Shown here: piece by piece, positions 1 through 9,573 of the stretch | Numbering within the stretch: position 1 is the first letter of the stretch | How the letters are laid out: each line of letters begins with the position of its first letter | Source of the DNA: PFJX01 sp964466195 | GTDB lineage: Bacteria > Pseudomonadota > Gammaproteobacteria > Burkholderiales > Thiobacillaceae | Assembly: GCA_964466195.1 (NCBI GenBank) | Contig: CAYXMQ010000003.1 | Coordinates: 62,001-126,000, forward strand | DNA length: 64,000 nt | Reading direction: 5' to 3' | Translations under genes and position numbers: made by a program | Notes under the pieces: model-generated | What the model was told of the DNA's origin: nothing | Database searches by the model: none | What the model saw: only the letters and a program-made list of their open reading frames with translations

Positions 1-1
1 C

Positions 2-235
2 CAGATGGAAATGAAGCAGGAAGTCAGCGACGCCGCCCTGGAAGAACTGGCCAAGGCCGGCTTCGACCCGGTCTACGGCGCGCGGCCGCTCAAGCGGGCG
101 ATCCAGCAGGAACAGGAAAACCCGCTGGCCAAGGAAATCCTGTCCGGCAGGTTCGCCGCCAAGGATGTAATCCGGGTCGACGTGGTGGACGGGCGGTTCA
201 CGTTCGAGAACGTGATCGAGGCGGAAGCGGCCTGA
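2..235 (+). CDS. clpB: ClpB disaggregase, C-terminal end (partial, cut by window start)
   Basis: This is the last 77 or so residues of the ClpB/Hsp104 AAA+ chaperone, which with DnaK extracts proteins from aggregates in the cytoplasm. The frame is already open at base 2, so the gene starts outside the window. The visible part is the C-terminal D2-small domain: the DAALEELAKAGFDPVYGARP stretch with the sensor-2 GAR(P) motif, followed by the family's usual KRAIQQ, ENPLAKEIL and SGRF segments. The stop is TGA at 233-235. A second, degenerate copy of the same region lies at about 12424-12661 beyond the restriction island. Recognition is confident; nothing can be said about the rest of the gene. 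Confidence 0.93.
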   Translation, partial: QMEMKQEVSDAALEELAKAGFDPVYGARPLKRAIQQEQENPLAKEILSGRFAAKDVIRVDVVDGRFTFENVIEAEAA

Positions 236-245
236 CCGTCGCCCG

Positions 246-275
246 CAGGAGCGAGCGCGTCCGCACTCGCTCCTG
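246..275. terminator. Perfect 10-bp inverted repeat after clpB
   Basis: CAGGAGCGAG (246-255) pairs exactly with CTCGCTCCTG (266-275) around a 10-base loop. It lies 10 bases after the clpB stop and 25 bases before the stop of the convergent gene, so it could end transcription from both sides. There is no T-run on either strand, so intrinsic termination is uncertain. Confidence 0.45.
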
Positions 276-300
276 GCAGGCGGCCATGTCTGACATTGCG

Positions 301-1386
301 TCAGAAGCCTTGCGGCACCAGTCCGAGCGAGTTGATCTTCTCGTTCACGAGGGATAAGGCCTCGTGGATCGCCAGCACTTCCGTGTAGTCCCAATACTTC
401 AACTTGCCTGACAGCCCCGGCACGTTGGCCGAGTGCTTCTTGATCTTCTCGATCTGGGCCGCGTCGGAGACCGCGACCACGCCCTGAACGGCAGGATTGT
501 TAAGCGATTTCAACAGGTTGATGATCAGGCTGTCGATGGAGCCCTTGGTCTGCACCTCGAAAACATAGATCACCCGGCCCATGTTGCCGATGGTGGATTC
601 CCACACGGCATCCACCTTGGAGCCGTCGGCCACCTTCACCTCGACGCGGCTGCTGAGTCCCAGCCAGGCGCCGATGTCCTCCAGCTTGTCACGGATGTCG
701 CTGTGTATGAAATCGGCTTCTTTTTCGCTGGTCGTTTTGACTTCCACCTCCGCCTTGCCCTTGTCGAAGAGGCGGCTGAGGTTGTCCTCCACCTGCATTT
801 CATCCCAGATGAAGTAGTCAGCCGTCAGCATGTCGGGGCCCTCTGCGCCCGCGTCACGCAAGGCTTGGGCGATTTCTCCGACCCGCGTGGAGATCTGCTC
901 GTAGCGCTTGCCGTTCATCTGGTAGTCGTAGCGTGGCAAGCCCTCGACGCCCAGATGGTTCAGGCCCACATAGGCGCGACGATTCCAGATGGCGCATCGG
1001 TCTGGATGGGTATGGCAGAGCAACTCGCTCATCATGGCCGGGCCGATGCCCTTGATCCGGCTCCGGAAATGATCCCAGCGTTTGGCGACTGTGGCCCCGC
1101 CCCAGACCAGCTCCGCCAATTCGGCGCGCAGCACGTCCAGGCCGTTGTTTTCGATCAGCTTGTCGGTGACGTAATGCTTGTTGCCCCAGATCAGCATGGC
1201 CCACAGGGGCGCCAGGTATTCATAAAGGCCATCCGCGTCCAGTGCCAGCAAGCGCTGCCGTGTCCAGGCCTGGAAGTCGATGATCCGTTTCTGGCGTTCT
1301 TCCAAGTCTGCATAATGTTTTTCCGGGCTCTTCTTGAGATGAGCCAGATAGGACTGGATATGCTTCTTCAGTAAGGCATCGTTCAT
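301..1386 (-). CDS. HhH plus PD-(D/E)XK-like nuclease candidate, last gene of the defence island
   Basis: A 361-residue protein I cannot assign to a named family. Residues about 110-140 (IKGIGPAMMSELLCH, then CAIWNRRAYVGL) look like a helix-hairpin-helix DNA-binding or glycosylase-like module. The C-terminal third carries VDAVWE, then VIYVFEVQTKG, the spacing and hydrophobic-E-x-Q pattern of a PD-(D/E)XK nuclease core. Its ATG (1386-1384) overlaps the TGA of the upstream yhcG-like gene, so the two are translationally coupled. Gene position in a restriction island supports a nuclease role in phage defence, but this is inference. It could instead be a DNA-binding regulator of the locus. Confidence 0.6.
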   Translation of the reverse strand: MNDALLKKHIQSYLAHLKKSPEKHYADLEERQKRIIDFQAWTRQRLLALDADGLYEYLAPLWAMLIWGNKHYVTDKLIENNGLDVLRAELAELVWGGATVAKRWDHFRSRIKGIGPAMMSELLCHTHPDRCAIWNRRAYVGLNHLGVEGLPRYDYQMNGKRYEQISTRVGEIAQALRDAGAEGPDMLTADYFIWDEMQVEDNLSRLFDKGKAEVEVKTTSEKEADFIHSDIRDKLEDIGAWLGLSSRVEVKVADGSKVDAVWESTIGNMGRVIYVFEVQTKGSIDSLIINLLKSLNNPAVQGVVAVSDAAQIEKIKKHSANVPGLSGKLKYWDYTEVLAIHEALSLVNEKINSLGLVPQGF

Positions 1387-2432
1387 TGCGCCTCCCCTAA
1401 ATCCCCAAACTCCCGTTCAATCTGCTCGATGCTGGGCAGGCTGGTTTGAAGTTCGGCGGGCAGGGATTCGACCAGCTTGTATTCGGCGATGCCCATGGGC
1501 TGGGATTTATCGCCCAGGGCATATTCGGCCACCACCTTGTTCTTGCTCTTGCACAGCAACAGGCCGATGGTCGGGTTGTCCTGCTCGCCTTTTACTTGGC
1601 GATCCACCGCCGTGAGGTAAAAGCCCAACTGCCCCAGATGCTCCGGCTTGAACTTGCCGGCCTTGAGTTCGATCACCACATAACAGCGCAGCTTGAGGTG
1701 ATAGAACAGGAGGTCGATGAAAAAATCGTCCCCGCCCACCTCCAGCAAGACCTGCCGCCCGACGAAGGCGAAGCCCGCGCCCAATTCCAGCAGGAATTCG
1801 GTGACATGTTTCACCAGGGCATGTTCGATTTCGCGCTCGCCCGCCTCTTCCCTCATTCCGAGAAAGTCGAAACGGTAAGGGTCTTTCAAGGATTCCCGGG
1901 CCAGATCGGATTGCGGCTTGGGCAAACGCGCCTCGAAATTGGTGACCGCCTGGCCGGCGCGTTCCAACATCCGGGTTTCTATCTGGATGTTCAGCACATT
2001 GCGCGACCAGCCGTGGGTCACGGCGGCCTCGGCGTAGGCCAGGCGCTGGCGCGGGTCTTTCAGACGGGTCAGCAGCACCAGGTTATGGCCCCAGGGCAAT
2101 TGTCCAACAGCCTGTTGGACGATTTCGGCATCCGGCCACGCCTCGGCAAAGGCCCGCATGTACATCAGGTTGGCGCGGGAAAAGCCCTTCATGTCGGGAA
2201 AGGCGGTGCGCAGATCATGGGCCAACCGCTCGATCACCTTCGCGCCCCAGCCTTGTTCCGCCTGGCGGTTCAGGATGTCCCGGCCGATCTGCCAGTACAG
2301 CAGCACCAGTTCCCTGTTCACCGCCAGCGTGGCACGCTGCTGGGCGATGTGGATGCGGGTTTTCAGCTCGGCCAGCCAGTCGGCATAGCCGGTGGGAGCC
2401 GGGGCGAGGGATGCTGGCGGGGTGTCGGTCAT
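1383..2432 (-). CDS. yhcG: YhcG/DUF1016-family PD-(D/E)XK nuclease
   Basis: A 349-residue member of the DUF1016 (YhcG) family. The N-terminal DUF1016 helical domain is recognisable by NRELVLLYWQIGRDI, GWGAKVIERLAHDL and GFSRANLMYMRAFA. The C-terminal nuclease domain has DDFFIDLLFYHLKLRCYVV then IELKAGKF, giving the D...ExK catalytic pattern. Family members are predicted or shown nucleases commonly carried in restriction and defence loci. I chose the ATG at 2432-2430 because it sits in an ATGA overlap with the stop of the HNH gene; the longer frame to 2459 adds nine residues inside that gene. The downstream gene starts in another ATGA overlap. Confidence 0.88.
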   Translation of the reverse strand: MTDTPPASLAPAPTGYADWLAELKTRIHIAQQRATLAVNRELVLLYWQIGRDILNRQAEQGWGAKVIERLAHDLRTAFPDMKGFSRANLMYMRAFAEAWPDAEIVQQAVGQLPWGHNLVLLTRLKDPRQRLAYAEAAVTHGWSRNVLNIQIETRMLERAGQAVTNFEARLPKPQSDLARESLKDPYRFDFLGMREEAGEREIEHALVKHVTEFLLELGAGFAFVGRQVLLEVGGDDFFIDLLFYHLKLRCYVVIELKAGKFKPEHLGQLGFYLTAVDRQVKGEQDNPTIGLLLCKSKNKVVAEYALGDKSQPMGIAEYKLVESLPAELQTSLPSIEQIEREFGDLGEAQ

Positions 2433-3523
2433 GTCACTAATCCCAATTCCGTTTGCCAAGCGTCGAGCCGGGCTTGATCCAACAATGCATTGGCCAATAT
2501 TTGGTGGATTTCGTGATAGGGCTCGGAGGCCAACAGATCATCCCGATAATTCTCGGCGAAGTCGGTGACCTCAGCCTGAGTATGGCGGGGCTCGCCCCGT
2601 TGCAATCGCTTCCGCTCCCTACCCTTCAAGATGCCTTGCTGCTTGGCATATTCCATCTTGAATTCCCGGGTCCAGCGGTCGGTCAGGTTCAGCAGCTTGT
2701 TCAGGTTGCTCACGCGCTCTGTATCGGCGGGATGGATAGCGGAAAGCGTGATGGCTGGACCAAGTGGTGTGTAAGCCAACAGCAACGCCCCAGCGCCAGA
2801 CCGAAGGTAAGGATGGAACCAGGCCTGGAAACCATCTGGACCAAACACGTTTTGGCTTCCCTTATTGGTTGTGGAGTTGCAGTCACCGCAGATTGGCAGC
2901 AGGTTGACGGCACACACGCTCAGCAATGGGAAGGCATGTTTTGCGATCCAATGATCCACCTCCGGTGTGCTGCCCAGTGGGCCACCGCATAACACGCATA
3001 CCTCGCGGGCTTCCGGATCGGGGTTATGTCGATGCGCCTCCCGGAAGGCCTGGACGAAATCGGCATAGGTGACGCCGCCATTAGCCACGGGTGCGCCATT
3101 CGACGCATAGGGAAGCCCGGCCTTCAAACCTTTCTCGTAAAACGCTTCCATCAATTCCTTGAAAGAGCGCCATGCCACCGGGGGAATGGCCGGTGGCTGG
3201 GTAGGCCATGGTGGCGGGTTGGGCTGGAACTGGTCCACTAGGGCGGCCACGGACTGTCCCCAGGCCAGCAAGGCGGCTTTCTCGGCACGGGGCATGGCGG
3301 CCAGAACCTGGGCACGCTCGAGAAGCAGGCGCCTGTCATCCGTCTTTTGGAGGAATGCCCAAAGCCAATCCACCTCAATATCACTTGGTCCGGGCACGTT
3401 GGCGCGAACAAGTGTGGCCGGGTTGGTGGCGGGATCGCACAGCCAGGCCAACAGCCGTTCCTGCAAGCACCGGCAAGCACGCAGGGCGGGGGAGCAGGCG
3501 ACGTGATGAATCGGCTTAAGCAT
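2429..3523 (-). CDS. HNH endonuclease of an ATPase-HNH pair (Septu PtuB-like)
   Basis: A 364-residue protein with a zinc-finger type HNH core: CVLCG, then EVDHWI, then LPICGDCN. The two CxxC pairs would hold zinc and the D-H pair supplies the catalytic histidine. The gene follows directly after an ABC-type ATPase, the arrangement of PtuA/PtuB in Septu defence and of the ATPase-HNH effector of some retrons; no reverse transcriptase is visible here. The start at 3523 is chosen because its ATG overlaps the upstream TAA (TAATG); the open frame to 3565 would intrude 14 codons into the ATPase gene. PtuB proteins are usually shorter, so the N-terminal 180 or so residues are unexplained. Confidence 0.8.
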   Translation of the reverse strand: MLKPIHHVACSPALRACRCLQERLLAWLCDPATNPATLVRANVPGPSDIEVDWLWAFLQKTDDRRLLLERAQVLAAMPRAEKAALLAWGQSVAALVDQFQPNPPPWPTQPPAIPPVAWRSFKELMEAFYEKGLKAGLPYASNGAPVANGGVTYADFVQAFREAHRHNPDPEAREVCVLCGGPLGSTPEVDHWIAKHAFPLLSVCAVNLLPICGDCNSTTNKGSQNVFGPDGFQAWFHPYLRSGAGALLLAYTPLGPAITLSAIHPADTERVSNLNKLLNLTDRWTREFKMEYAKQQGILKGRERKRLQRGEPRHTQAEVTDFAENYRDDLLASEPYHEIHQILANALLDQARLDAWQTELGLVT

Positions 3524-5340
3524 TACAGGGGCCGCGCGTTTTCTTCGGGGCGAGTTTGCCGCCAAGTGTTCAGCAGGGTGCGCAGCTCACTGCGGTAGAA
3601 GCCGCTGCCCATGCGTGCGATGAGTTGCTCCAGTTGCCGGATGTCATCCTCACTACCGCGGGCCTGGCGTAGCTTCCCTTCGATGAATTCCTGGGCGCGC
3701 TTGCCGATGCTGTCTTCGGCCTCGAACACGGTCATCATCAAGGCGCTGGGGTCGGTGGCAAAGGTTTGTTGATCCACCGGGCGGGCAGTGGAACCGTCCA
3801 GGGTCTTCTCCACCAGCACGATCTCGTCGTTGAACACATCGGAAAGCACGATGGCCGAGTGGGTGGAGATCAGCACGTCGTTGGCGGTATGGCCGATGGC
3901 CTCGTCGATGATGTCCACGATTTCCCGCTTCCACTTGTCGTTGAAATGGGTCTCCGGCTCATCCAGCAACAACAGGGCATCCTCCTGGCCCGAGAGCAAG
4001 TGGAACAGGGCCATGCGGCCCAGCACCATCTGCTCACCGTCCGAAAGTTCTTCGTAGCGCAATACGCCGATGTCCCGATCCAGCGCTTCCGGGGCGGCAT
4101 CCGGTTCCGGCTTGTCGACGCGGCGCAGGCGCAATTCCAGGTTGTCGAACAAGCCGGTCTGATGCAGCTTCACCAGGCTGGTGAACAGTTCGAAGGGCGG
4201 CACGTCCTGGCCTCCGCTCAGCAAGGACCAGAGCGCCTCGCCGTGGGTGGTGCTGATGTCGATTCCGTCATTGGCAGCCAGGGTGTCTACGCCCCGGCTG
4301 CTGAAGGGTTGTTTCAGGTCGAAGTAGAGCAGGCGGCGAGTTTCGCCGGGATGGGGTTCGGCAATGACCTCGCTGGCGCAGAGCAGCCAGTCGTGGGCGG
4401 TTTCGAGCAGGGTGCGGTTCCACGTCTTGGGTTGTAGACGACAGCGGATGGCCACGGCTACCAGGTGGTGCCACCCGCCCCGTTCCAACAATTCTTGCAG
4501 GGGGCTCTTGTTGTCCACGCGGTGGCGGAGCTTGGCCATGGCGGCGTCCACCTCGACCCGGCCTGGATAATCATGGGTCTCAACAAACGCCTGGGGCAGG
4601 GCCACGGCCAGCAGGGCGCACTTGAGCAGAATCGGGTTGAGTAGGAGGGGGCGGCGGTAGTCTGGCTCGCTTTCCGTGATGGGATGCTCGGCAATGTCTG
4701 CCGCTTCGCCGAATGTGCTGCCGTCAATGACAGTTCGCTCCTCGTCTACCACGGTCCAGCCTGCCGGGCGTTCCTCGATGTTGTCCTCGCCGCCCTCTCC
4801 GGAACCCATGTCCAGTCCTTCCGCCGCCTGATTGCGGTTCCAGATGGAACGCCAGGGGCGCAGATCGCCGGTGGTGTAGGCCAGCACCGCCTTGGGCAGG
4901 GCCATGGGCATGGCTTGTGGCCAGCTTCCACGAGGAATCAGCGCCACGAATCCCCTGGGCGCTTCCCTCGCGCGCAAGGCTTCAAGCAACTGCTCGAAGG
5001 TTTCAGCGGGGGCGTTGTCGGGAAAATGGAAGCCTTCGGCCATCCACAAGCTGGCTTCGCCCTTGCCGCCCGGGCAATCCACCACGAAGGTGTGGTTTCG
5101 CTGGGTATGGTGCGGTCCCAGTTCGTAGATCAGGCTCACTGGGAAGGGCGGCAAGCGTTCGTCGGCCAGGGCCAGGAACACCTCGGCCACGGCGCGCAGC
5201 AGGTTGGATTTGCCGCTGCCGTTCACCCCCACCACGAAGCGGATGGCGCATTCCCGATCCAGGGGCGAGCCGCTGGCGAAGCGTACCGCCAAGTCCTGGA
5301 TGGGCGGGTAGTGCTTGAGGTGGAGGTAGCGCAGCCTCAT
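3523..5340 (-). CDS. ABC/SMC-type AAA ATPase, PtuA-like partner of HNH nuclease
   Basis: A 605-residue ATPase of the OLD/RecF-like class. Walker A GVNGSGKS is at residues 38-45. Near the C-terminus lie the ABC signature-like LSDGEQ, Walker B LLLLDEPE and a switch histidine in STHSAIVLSD. The long insert between the halves is typical of PtuA and RloA-type proteins. Such ATPases form oligomers that hold an HNH nuclease in check until phage or nucleotide signals trigger it (known for Septu and related systems; inferred here). Its ATG overlaps the hsdS stop as ATGA, and its TAA overlaps the HNH start, placing it inside the type I restriction operon. Confidence 0.85.
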   Translation of the reverse strand: MRLRYLHLKHYPPIQDLAVRFASGSPLDRECAIRFVVGVNGSGKSNLLRAVAEVFLALADERLPPFPVSLIYELGPHHTQRNHTFVVDCPGGKGEASLWMAEGFHFPDNAPAETFEQLLEALRAREAPRGFVALIPRGSWPQAMPMALPKAVLAYTTGDLRPWRSIWNRNQAAEGLDMGSGEGGEDNIEERPAGWTVVDEERTVIDGSTFGEAADIAEHPITESEPDYRRPLLLNPILLKCALLAVALPQAFVETHDYPGRVEVDAAMAKLRHRVDNKSPLQELLERGGWHHLVAVAIRCRLQPKTWNRTLLETAHDWLLCASEVIAEPHPGETRRLLYFDLKQPFSSRGVDTLAANDGIDISTTHGEALWSLLSGGQDVPPFELFTSLVKLHQTGLFDNLELRLRRVDKPEPDAAPEALDRDIGVLRYEELSDGEQMVLGRMALFHLLSGQEDALLLLDEPETHFNDKWKREIVDIIDEAIGHTANDVLISTHSAIVLSDVFNDEIVLVEKTLDGSTARPVDQQTFATDPSALMMTVFEAEDSIGKRAQEFIEGKLRQARGSEDDIRQLEQLIARMGSGFYRSELRTLLNTWRQTRPEENARPL

Positions 5341-7055
5341 GCCGGGGAGCCCTCGTCACTCGGGTTCGTATCCAGCCCCAGGCTGCGGCGCAGGGTTGCC
5401 ACGTCGGCCGCTCGGGTCTGCTCGGCGGGACGCAGGGGGCGAAAGGCGGTGAGGAATTCCTGTTTCTTGGTGGTGGGGTCGGTGCGGGGCAGGCTGACCT
5501 TGGCGATCAGCCCCAGAGCGGCCAATTGGCTGAGGGTGCGGCGGAGGTGGTTGGGCGAGGTGGGCGGAATGGCCGCCAGCTTTTCGCCCAAGACTTCGCT
5601 GTCGCAGAAGCCGGCGAAGATGTCAGGGTCTTCCGCCAGCAAGGGCTGATTCGGGTAGGCGAGAAAGGCATCGAGGACGAGCCGCTGGAAATCGCTCAAC
5701 TCGGCGAGCAGCCAGGGGCGGGCGGGAAGTTGAGTTACCGAAACCGGTGTGGCCTGCGGAACGGTGTTGGATGGGCGGATAGTGAGTTTGGCGCCGTGTT
5801 CGAGCAACAGGGCATCGCGGGTTTTGGCGGCGGCGATGATCTCTTCGCGGTGTTGGTGGCGCCATTCCGTCGTCAATTCGCCAGACAGCGCTTGTACTGC
5901 GATGTTCTCGATGAGTTCATAGCGCTTCGATTCGGACTCACGGAGTAACTGGCGCAATCCTCGCACTTCCGACCAGACTTTCCGAAATTGTTGCTGATCG
6001 GGCATCGATGGCAGCGGAATGCGCACCTTAAGCAGGTTTTCACCGCTCAGATTGCTTTGCCCAGCCGTGGTACGAATCGCGTTACGCATCGCAGCGCGGC
6101 CATAAGGACTATTCAGAAAGGCACTGAGAAATTCGGGTAACAAGCGGGCGGTATTGGCCCTAAGCCGGATTAAATACGATGCATATACCAAGGTCCATTT
6201 GACCAAGTCCTCGGTGATTGGCGCGGAACGACCCACGTACTTGGGGTTACCGTTGGAACGTACGATTAGCACGTCACTGGTGGTTAAACGTAGACGGTCG
6301 ATTTCGGCATCAGATAGGGAGACGAATTTCATATCCCCCATATCTACCTCTCCACCAACGACATTAGGAATGCGCAAGACCGGTAGGCCATGTTCGCCCG
6401 ATTCGTCGGCAGATACCGAAGTGCCATAGCGGGTTTCTACGAGGTCATCCAGTCTTACCCATTCGGCTTCATCGATTTTCAGTACAAAGCGATCCAGTTC
6501 CGCCTTCAGTATTGAATCAAGGCTCTTATGGCGTTTTGTTTGGCTGTCGCTTATCTCCTCAGCTTGCCGCAGCACATCGACGATGCGCTGTTGTTCGGGG
6601 AGGGTGGGGAGGGGAAACGAAATCCGGTCAAACGAATCGGCTGAAACCCGAGGCAGGTTGGCGCCGACCGCAATTTGGGCGGCGCGGATATGTATTGCCG
6701 GTGACCGCAAATAATAGGCAGCAAACTCCGGCAGAATTTCAGAGGCCGCACGCAATGCCCAGATGTCGGTGCTACAAATTCCCTCCTGTTCGGCGAGATG
6801 CACCTTGTTCAAATTGGGCCGTAACTTCCCGTAAAGAATGTCGCCTTTCTGAAACGCAGTCTTGATGCTGAGAATGTCACTGCCTTCAGTAACATCCTTC
6901 GTATCACGCAGCAGGCGCCCCGTATGGCTTTCAATGTGTTCGAGCCCCACGTAGAAGTGGGTCAGAACATCGGCTGTCTGCGGATCTACTTTCGTTTCGA
7001 CCCGCCATAAAACATCGCCAAGACGTACCTCCCGCCAACTCTTCGGCAACTTCAT
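5337..7055 (-). CDS. hsdS: Type I restriction enzyme specificity subunit HsdS
   Basis: A 572-residue specificity subunit. Two target recognition domains are visible: the first ends with FPLPTLPEQQRIVDVLRQAE near residue 170, the second with IPLPSMPDQQQFRKVWSEV near residue 360. The PLP-EQQ stretches are the conserved linkers after each TRD. After the second repeat there is an extra segment of about 190 residues (from SDFQRLVLDAFLAYPNQPL) that looks like a winged-helix module and is longer than usual for HsdS. It would assemble with HsdM and HsdR to read a bipartite DNA site. The start overlaps the hsdM stop (ATGA) and the stop overlaps the next ATG. Confidence 0.93.
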   Translation of the reverse strand: MKLPKSWREVRLGDVLWRVETKVDPQTADVLTHFYVGLEHIESHTGRLLRDTKDVTEGSDILSIKTAFQKGDILYGKLRPNLNKVHLAEQEGICSTDIWALRAASEILPEFAAYYLRSPAIHIRAAQIAVGANLPRVSADSFDRISFPLPTLPEQQRIVDVLRQAEEISDSQTKRHKSLDSILKAELDRFVLKIDEAEWVRLDDLVETRYGTSVSADESGEHGLPVLRIPNVVGGEVDMGDMKFVSLSDAEIDRLRLTTSDVLIVRSNGNPKYVGRSAPITEDLVKWTLVYASYLIRLRANTARLLPEFLSAFLNSPYGRAAMRNAIRTTAGQSNLSGENLLKVRIPLPSMPDQQQFRKVWSEVRGLRQLLRESESKRYELIENIAVQALSGELTTEWRHQHREEIIAAAKTRDALLLEHGAKLTIRPSNTVPQATPVSVTQLPARPWLLAELSDFQRLVLDAFLAYPNQPLLAEDPDIFAGFCDSEVLGEKLAAIPPTSPNHLRRTLSQLAALGLIAKVSLPRTDPTTKKQEFLTAFRPLRPAEQTRAADVATLRRSLGLDTNPSDEGSPA

Positions 7056-9550
7056 TCCCGCCCCTCAACCATCGCCAGCAGCTTGTCGAGGCCGCCGATG
7101 ATCTGTTGCTCGGTGGCGCGCAGTTCGCCGATCAGCTCGCTGACGCTCTTGTCGCTTTTCAGTTGGGTGAAGTCGAAGGGTTTGTACTGGCCCGCCGAGA
7201 GGTTCCAGTCGCGGGCTTCGATGCAGTCGGGGTCGAGCAGGCCATCTTTGAGCGCGCCTTTTTCGTCGTAGAGCCCGGCGGCCAGCATGGCCTCGACATA
7301 TTGCGGACGAACTAGGCCGTCGGCGTCGTGGGAACCGACGAGATCGCCCTCGCGCCATTCGTCGTCGCGCGTCCAGGCCCGCACCGGCACCACCCAATGC
7401 TTGGCGGCCTTGATTTCGCTGGCCTGGTCGATGGCCAGGGTGCGCAGGGTGATATCGAAGCCGTCGAGCTTGGCGACTTCGCGGGCGATGGCTTCGAGGG
7501 CGGCTTTGATGTCGGCGACGGGGTCCTGCGTGGGAAAGCGCATGACGTCGTCCATCGCGTGCTTCAGCCAGTTAGTGCAGTGCTCCAGGCCGACAGGGGT
7601 TTCGCGCTTGACGAAGTCTTTCCACACAGCCAGGGCGGGTCCGTCTTCTTCGAAAAAGCGCCCCTGCACGTCGCGCACTGCACGGTTGAATTCCTGCATG
7701 AGCGGCTTGCTGGCTTTGTCCCATTCAGCCATCGCCACTTCTTCGCTCATGGTTGATTCAGTCTCACGGCTGTCGCGGCGTTGCTGGCGAATGGGACCGA
7801 CTAGGGGGAAGAAAGTGGCTTCGACGAGTTTGCCGTAGGCCAGGGCGGTTTGATTGCGCACCTGTCTTTCCGCCTGCTCGGGATCGGCGGGCAGTTCGGG
7901 AAATAGTTCGTGCAGATTCCACACCTGGCCGTCCCACATGCCGGCGTCGGCGCTGGCGGCAAAGGCCTGGCCCGCCGGGGTGAGCTTGTCGCCGGTATCC
8001 CGCAGCAAGGCCTGCCGCCAGCGTTCCTTGCGGAAGCTGGGTTGCAGCAGGGTCTTTTCGTTACGGCGGGCGCCGACGCGGCCCTCGTTGATCCAGGCGC
8101 GGAACTTGACCAGGGCATCCCACAGGTCGTTTTGCTGGCCGGGTTTGGGGTTGCGCTTGGCGTCGCGCGTGTAGCCGTCTTCATCCACCTCGTAGAACCA
8201 GACGTGCTCTGTCCTTGGCGCTTGCCCGGTGAAGGTTTGCTTGTCTTCCCGCGAGGTTTCCTTGCGGAACAGCAGGATGGAGGTCTTGACCCCGGTGTAG
8301 GGCTGGAACACGCCTCCGGGCAGGGAGATGACGCCTTCCACCACGTGCTCGGTGAGCAGTTCACGGCGCAGCCGCACATGGGCGTCGGTGTTGCCGAACA
8401 GCACGCCCTCGGGAACGATGACGGCGCAGTTGCCGCCCACCGACAGCAGGTCGAGCATCAGCCAGAGGAACAGGAGTTCGCTCTTGTTGGTGATGGCTTC
8501 TTCCTTTTTCTTGCCTTTGTCGGCGGCGCGGGGGAAGAGCTTGCTGTCTTTTTCAAGGTCGTTGCTGTCCACCGAGCCGGTGAAGGGCGGGTTGGCCATG
8601 ACGAAGTCGTAGCTTTCCGGGGTGAGCAGGGCCGTCGATTGCTTGCTTGGATCGCGTTTCGATAGGCTGTCGGCCTGATATAGGTGGGGGTCGTGGATGT
8701 CGTGCAGTACCAGGTTCATCCAGCCGATGCGGGCCATGGTGCGGTCATTGTCGAGGCCGACGAAATGGGCGCCGTTGTGGATGGCGGCGTATTGCTCCGG
8801 GGTGGCCGCCGCGCCGTCGGTGCGGTGCGGCGTGCCGTCCCATTCCAGCACCAGGTTGTCTTGTGCGGAGTATTTGCGCATCAGGTATTGCTGGGCGCTA
8901 AACAGAAAGCCGCCGGTGCCGGCGGCGGGGTCGATGATGCGCTGGCCGGGTTCCGGGTCCAGCAGTTCCACCATGAAGCGGATCAGGTGGCGAGGGGTGC
9001 GGAACTGGCCGTTCTTGCCGGCGGTGGCGACTTCGCTCAGCAGATATTCGAAGGTGTCGCCCATGATGTCCTGGGCGGCGGAGCCTTCGCCGGCACGGGC
9101 AAAAAGCTGGTCGATCTTGTCGATGGCATCGGCCAGCACCTGGCCCTTGTTGGGATCGAGCTGGAAGTAGGCGTCGGCCATGCGTTTATTGAGGCTGACG
9201 AGTTCGTCGTCACCCGATTGCTTGGACAAGCGACTCTCAATGCTACGTAGCCAAGGGAAGACGTTGTTGATGAGGTTGTTGACGTCATTCGGTTGCTGCT
9301 GGATGTAGCTCCATTTGCACTTGTCCGGCTCCATCCCTGAAGGGTCGGAATCGCGCCTCTCATAGATGGATATGTAAGGTTTGCCGGCTTGCGTTGCTGC
9401 TTCCGCTCGATTGCGATCTATGCCTTCAAGTCGCTTAAGAAAGATCAGATAGGTGATCTGCTCGACGGCCACCAAAGGGTTGGTGAGGCCGGCGGCCCAG
9501 AAGCGGTTCCAGAGTTCGTCAACTTTTTTCTTGATGTGAGGGGCAAGCAT
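7052..9550 (-). CDS. hsdM: Type I restriction N6-adenine methyltransferase HsdM
   Basis: An 832-residue type I methyltransferase subunit that methylates adenine at the site chosen by HsdS. The N-terminal helical domain begins near residue 7 (KKKVDELWNRFW). The AdoMet motif I is DPAAGTGGFLFSA and the catalytic motif IV is NPPF (VMANPPFTGS). Beyond the methylase core there is a long C-terminal extension rich in helices (about residue 500 to the end), making the protein clearly longer than classical 500-residue HsdM. This layout is common in the HsdM group that goes with EcoKI/EcoR124-like HsdR. The gene starts 23 bases after hsdR. Confidence 0.94.
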   Translation of the reverse strand: MLAPHIKKKVDELWNRFWAAGLTNPLVAVEQITYLIFLKRLEGIDRNRAEAATQAGKPYISIYERRDSDPSGMEPDKCKWSYIQQQPNDVNNLINNVFPWLRSIESRLSKQSGDDELVSLNKRMADAYFQLDPNKGQVLADAIDKIDQLFARAGEGSAAQDIMGDTFEYLLSEVATAGKNGQFRTPRHLIRFMVELLDPEPGQRIIDPAAGTGGFLFSAQQYLMRKYSAQDNLVLEWDGTPHRTDGAAATPEQYAAIHNGAHFVGLDNDRTMARIGWMNLVLHDIHDPHLYQADSLSKRDPSKQSTALLTPESYDFVMANPPFTGSVDSNDLEKDSKLFPRAADKGKKKEEAITNKSELLFLWLMLDLLSVGGNCAVIVPEGVLFGNTDAHVRLRRELLTEHVVEGVISLPGGVFQPYTGVKTSILLFRKETSREDKQTFTGQAPRTEHVWFYEVDEDGYTRDAKRNPKPGQQNDLWDALVKFRAWINEGRVGARRNEKTLLQPSFRKERWRQALLRDTGDKLTPAGQAFAASADAGMWDGQVWNLHELFPELPADPEQAERQVRNQTALAYGKLVEATFFPLVGPIRQQRRDSRETESTMSEEVAMAEWDKASKPLMQEFNRAVRDVQGRFFEEDGPALAVWKDFVKRETPVGLEHCTNWLKHAMDDVMRFPTQDPVADIKAALEAIAREVAKLDGFDITLRTLAIDQASEIKAAKHWVVPVRAWTRDDEWREGDLVGSHDADGLVRPQYVEAMLAAGLYDEKGALKDGLLDPDCIEARDWNLSAGQYKPFDFTQLKSDKSVSELIGELRATEQQIIGGLDKLLAMVEGRE

Positions 9551-9573
9551 TCAGGGTTTCCTTGGGGTGCGGC

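Noticed and set aside
3523..5340. Retron effector (Eco7-like ATPase with HNH)
   Set aside because: No reverse transcriptase or msr/msd-like region is present; the hsd operon surrounds the pair.
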